Below are positions 5,373 through 6,460 of a stretch of DNA of 6,460 nucleotides, in pieces; the stretch's first letter is position 1; each line of letters starts with the position of its first letter. The stretch comes from an uncultured Lachnospiraceae bacterium (GTDB lineage: Bacteria; Bacillota; Clostridia; Lachnospirales; Lachnospiraceae). Under the pieces are notes generated by a model. That model had not been told where the DNA came from. It did not search any database and saw nothing but the letters and a program-made list of their open reading frames with translations. A program made the translations under genes and the position numbers. The stretch is taken from assembly GCA_946639085.1 (NCBI GenBank), contig CAMPBP010000075.1, forward strand, positions 1 through 6,460. The letters run 5' to 3'.

Positions 5373-6460
5373 CTAGGCTTCCTTAGTCTTAACTATATTT
5401 TTCGCAACAATTAAGAAAATGATCGTTGCTGCGATACCGAGCGGGATAGAAAGCCAAGCGGCACCGAAAAGATTGAATGCTCCTGCGAACAGATATGCCA
5501 CAAATGAAATGATGGCAACGGTAATCGCATAAGGAAGCTGAGTCGATACGTGATCGATGTGGTTACAGTGCGCACCTGCCGAGGACATGATGGTCGTATC
5601 GGAAATAGGTGAGCAGTGATCGCCGCAAACAGCACCTGCAAGACAAGCCGAGATTCCTACGAAGAAGAGGCTTGATGTCTCGGGGAATATTGCGGATACG
5701 ATGGGAATGAGGATACCGAAGGTTCCCCATGAAGTACCTGTGGCAAAAGCGATGACACAGGCAACCACAAATACGATAGCGGGAAGTGCCCACTGAAGTC
5801 CCTTTGCGTTCTCCATTGCGGTGCTTACGAAAGTCGAAGCTTCCAAAGCGTTTGTCATGTTCTTAAGAGATGTTGCCAAGGTGAGGATGGTGATAGCCGG
5901 AACCATTGCCACAAATCCCTTCGGGATACACTCCATGGCGTCTTTAAAGGAAACAACCTTTCTGATGGCAAGGTACAAAATAATAACAACCAAAGCGAGG
6001 ATACTTCCCCAAGGAAGTCCCACATATGCATCGGTATCTGAGAAGGCGTCTATGATACTGCCTTCGCCGCCGAGCGAGTCGTAACCGTTCTTTAAAAGTC
6101 CCCAAACGCAGAAAACGATAAGGATGACGATGGGGATGATAAGGTCGAAAAGTCTTCCCTTGGGAGGATTGGCGGGGCCCGCATCCTGAAGCTTCATCTC
6201 CTCTTTCTCATCGTTTAAAGCAACGTCGAGAATACCGAGATCTCCGTCCTTTTGTGCTCTTATCTCGAACTCGGACATCTTTCCGTAGTCAAATCCGAGG
6301 ATTGCAATCGTGATCACGAAAACCAAAGTAAGGATCGAGTAGAAGTTGTAAGGAATTGCTCTTACGAAAAGATCGATTCCCGAATAAGACTCGCTTTCAA
6401 CACAGCCCGAAACTGCTGCCGCCCATGAAGAAACGGGAGCGATCATACAAACGGGAGCTG
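5373..6460 (-). CDS. NhaC-family Na+/H+ antiporter, C-terminal part (5' end outside window)
   Basis: Secondary transporter of the NhaC ion-transporter superfamily in the cytoplasmic membrane, probably exchanging Na+ for H+ (relatives exchange malate/lactate or tetracycline coupled to Na+/H+). About 361 codons are visible. The reading frame is open past the Met at 6446 to the window edge, with Ala-Pro-Val-Cys before it, so that Met is internal; family members of about 450-530 aa imply an N-terminal loss of roughly 100-150 residues. Counting from that Met: IAPVSSWAAAV (2-12), a hydrophilic loop rich in Asp/Glu/Lys (about 53-98), several hydrophobic segments, ATGTSWGTFGILIPI (about 235-249) and the signature CGDHCSPISDTTIMSS followed by AHCNHIDHVSTQLPYA (about 275-306), with conserved Asp/His residues expected in ion binding. 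The protein ends with two more membrane helices and a short basic tail. The terminator at 5341-5308 closes the transcript. The substrate is inferred from family only. Confidence 0.9.
   Translation of the reverse strand, partial: APVCMIAPVSSWAAAVSGCVESESYSGIDLFVRAIPYNFYSILTLVFVITIAILGFDYGKMSEFEIRAQKDGDLGILDVALNDEKEEMKLQDAGPANPPKGRLFDLIIPIVILIVFCVWGLLKNGYDSLGGEGSIIDAFSDTDAYVGLPWGSILALVVIILYLAIRKVVSFKDAMECIPKGFVAMVPAITILTLATSLKNMTNALEASTFVSTAMENAKGLQWALPAIVFVVACVIAFATGTSWGTFGILIPIVSAIFPETSSLFFVGISACLAGAVCGDHCSPISDTTIMSSAGAHCNHIDHVSTQLPYAITVAIISFVAYLFAGAFNLFGAAWLSIPLGIAATIIFLIVAKNIVKTKEA

Noticed and set aside
5373..6446. Met at 6446 as the antiporter start
   Set aside because: The frame is open upstream to the window edge with family-like residues (Ala-Pro-Val-Cys), and the protein would lack the N-terminal membrane segments of the family; it is an internal Met.

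Overview
The window reads as an ordinary chromosomal stretch of an anaerobic, low-to-mid GC Firmicute, most likely Lachnospiraceae or a relative. This is inferred from protein style, the Gram-positive DinB/YolD pair, SD sequences of the AGGAG type and a Bacillus-type LexA box; no rRNA or other lineage marker is present. All six recognisable genes lie on the minus strand, so transcription runs from high to low coordinates. Both end genes are cut by the window edges.

In transcription order: (1) 6460-5373, the C-terminal three quarters of an NhaC-family Na+/H+ antiporter, closed by an intrinsic terminator at about 5341-5308. (2) 5292-3239, a two-gene unit of a DegT/DnrJ/EryC1/StrS sugar aminotransferase and a GtrB/ArnC-like membrane GT2 glycosyltransferase, closed by a strong terminator at 3191-3151. 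Gene order and families recall ArnB-ArnC, so the pair may make an amino sugar and load it on a polyprenyl-phosphate carrier for the cell surface. (3) 3101-1501, an SOS-type unit of a UvrX/UmuC-like Y-family DNA polymerase and a YolD-like partner, coupled by an ATGA overlap. (4) 1350 to beyond 1, a short-type (type 2) argC and, 12 nt after its stop, the start of a mannose-1-phosphate guanylyltransferase-like nucleotidyltransferase.

The most interesting signals are regulatory and sit at the start of the polymerase gene. A textbook extended -10 (TGTGA-TATAAT) lies only 6 nt before the ATG and predicts a transcript beginning on the start codon itself, that is leaderless. A near-perfect LexA/DinR box (CGAAC-TTAT-GTTTG) lies inside codons 4-8. 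Damage-induced translesion synthesis would then be controlled by an operator within the coding sequence. Secondary points are a terminator placed directly before the aminotransferase RBS with a possible promoter overlapping it, a GT2 enzyme with Gln in place of the first Asp of its DxD-type motif, and the argC-nucleotidyltransferase pairing.

No RNA genes, CRISPR arrays, insertion sequences or phage genes were seen. No wholly new system is evident: the gene content is conventional, and the novelty, if any, is in the control regions.
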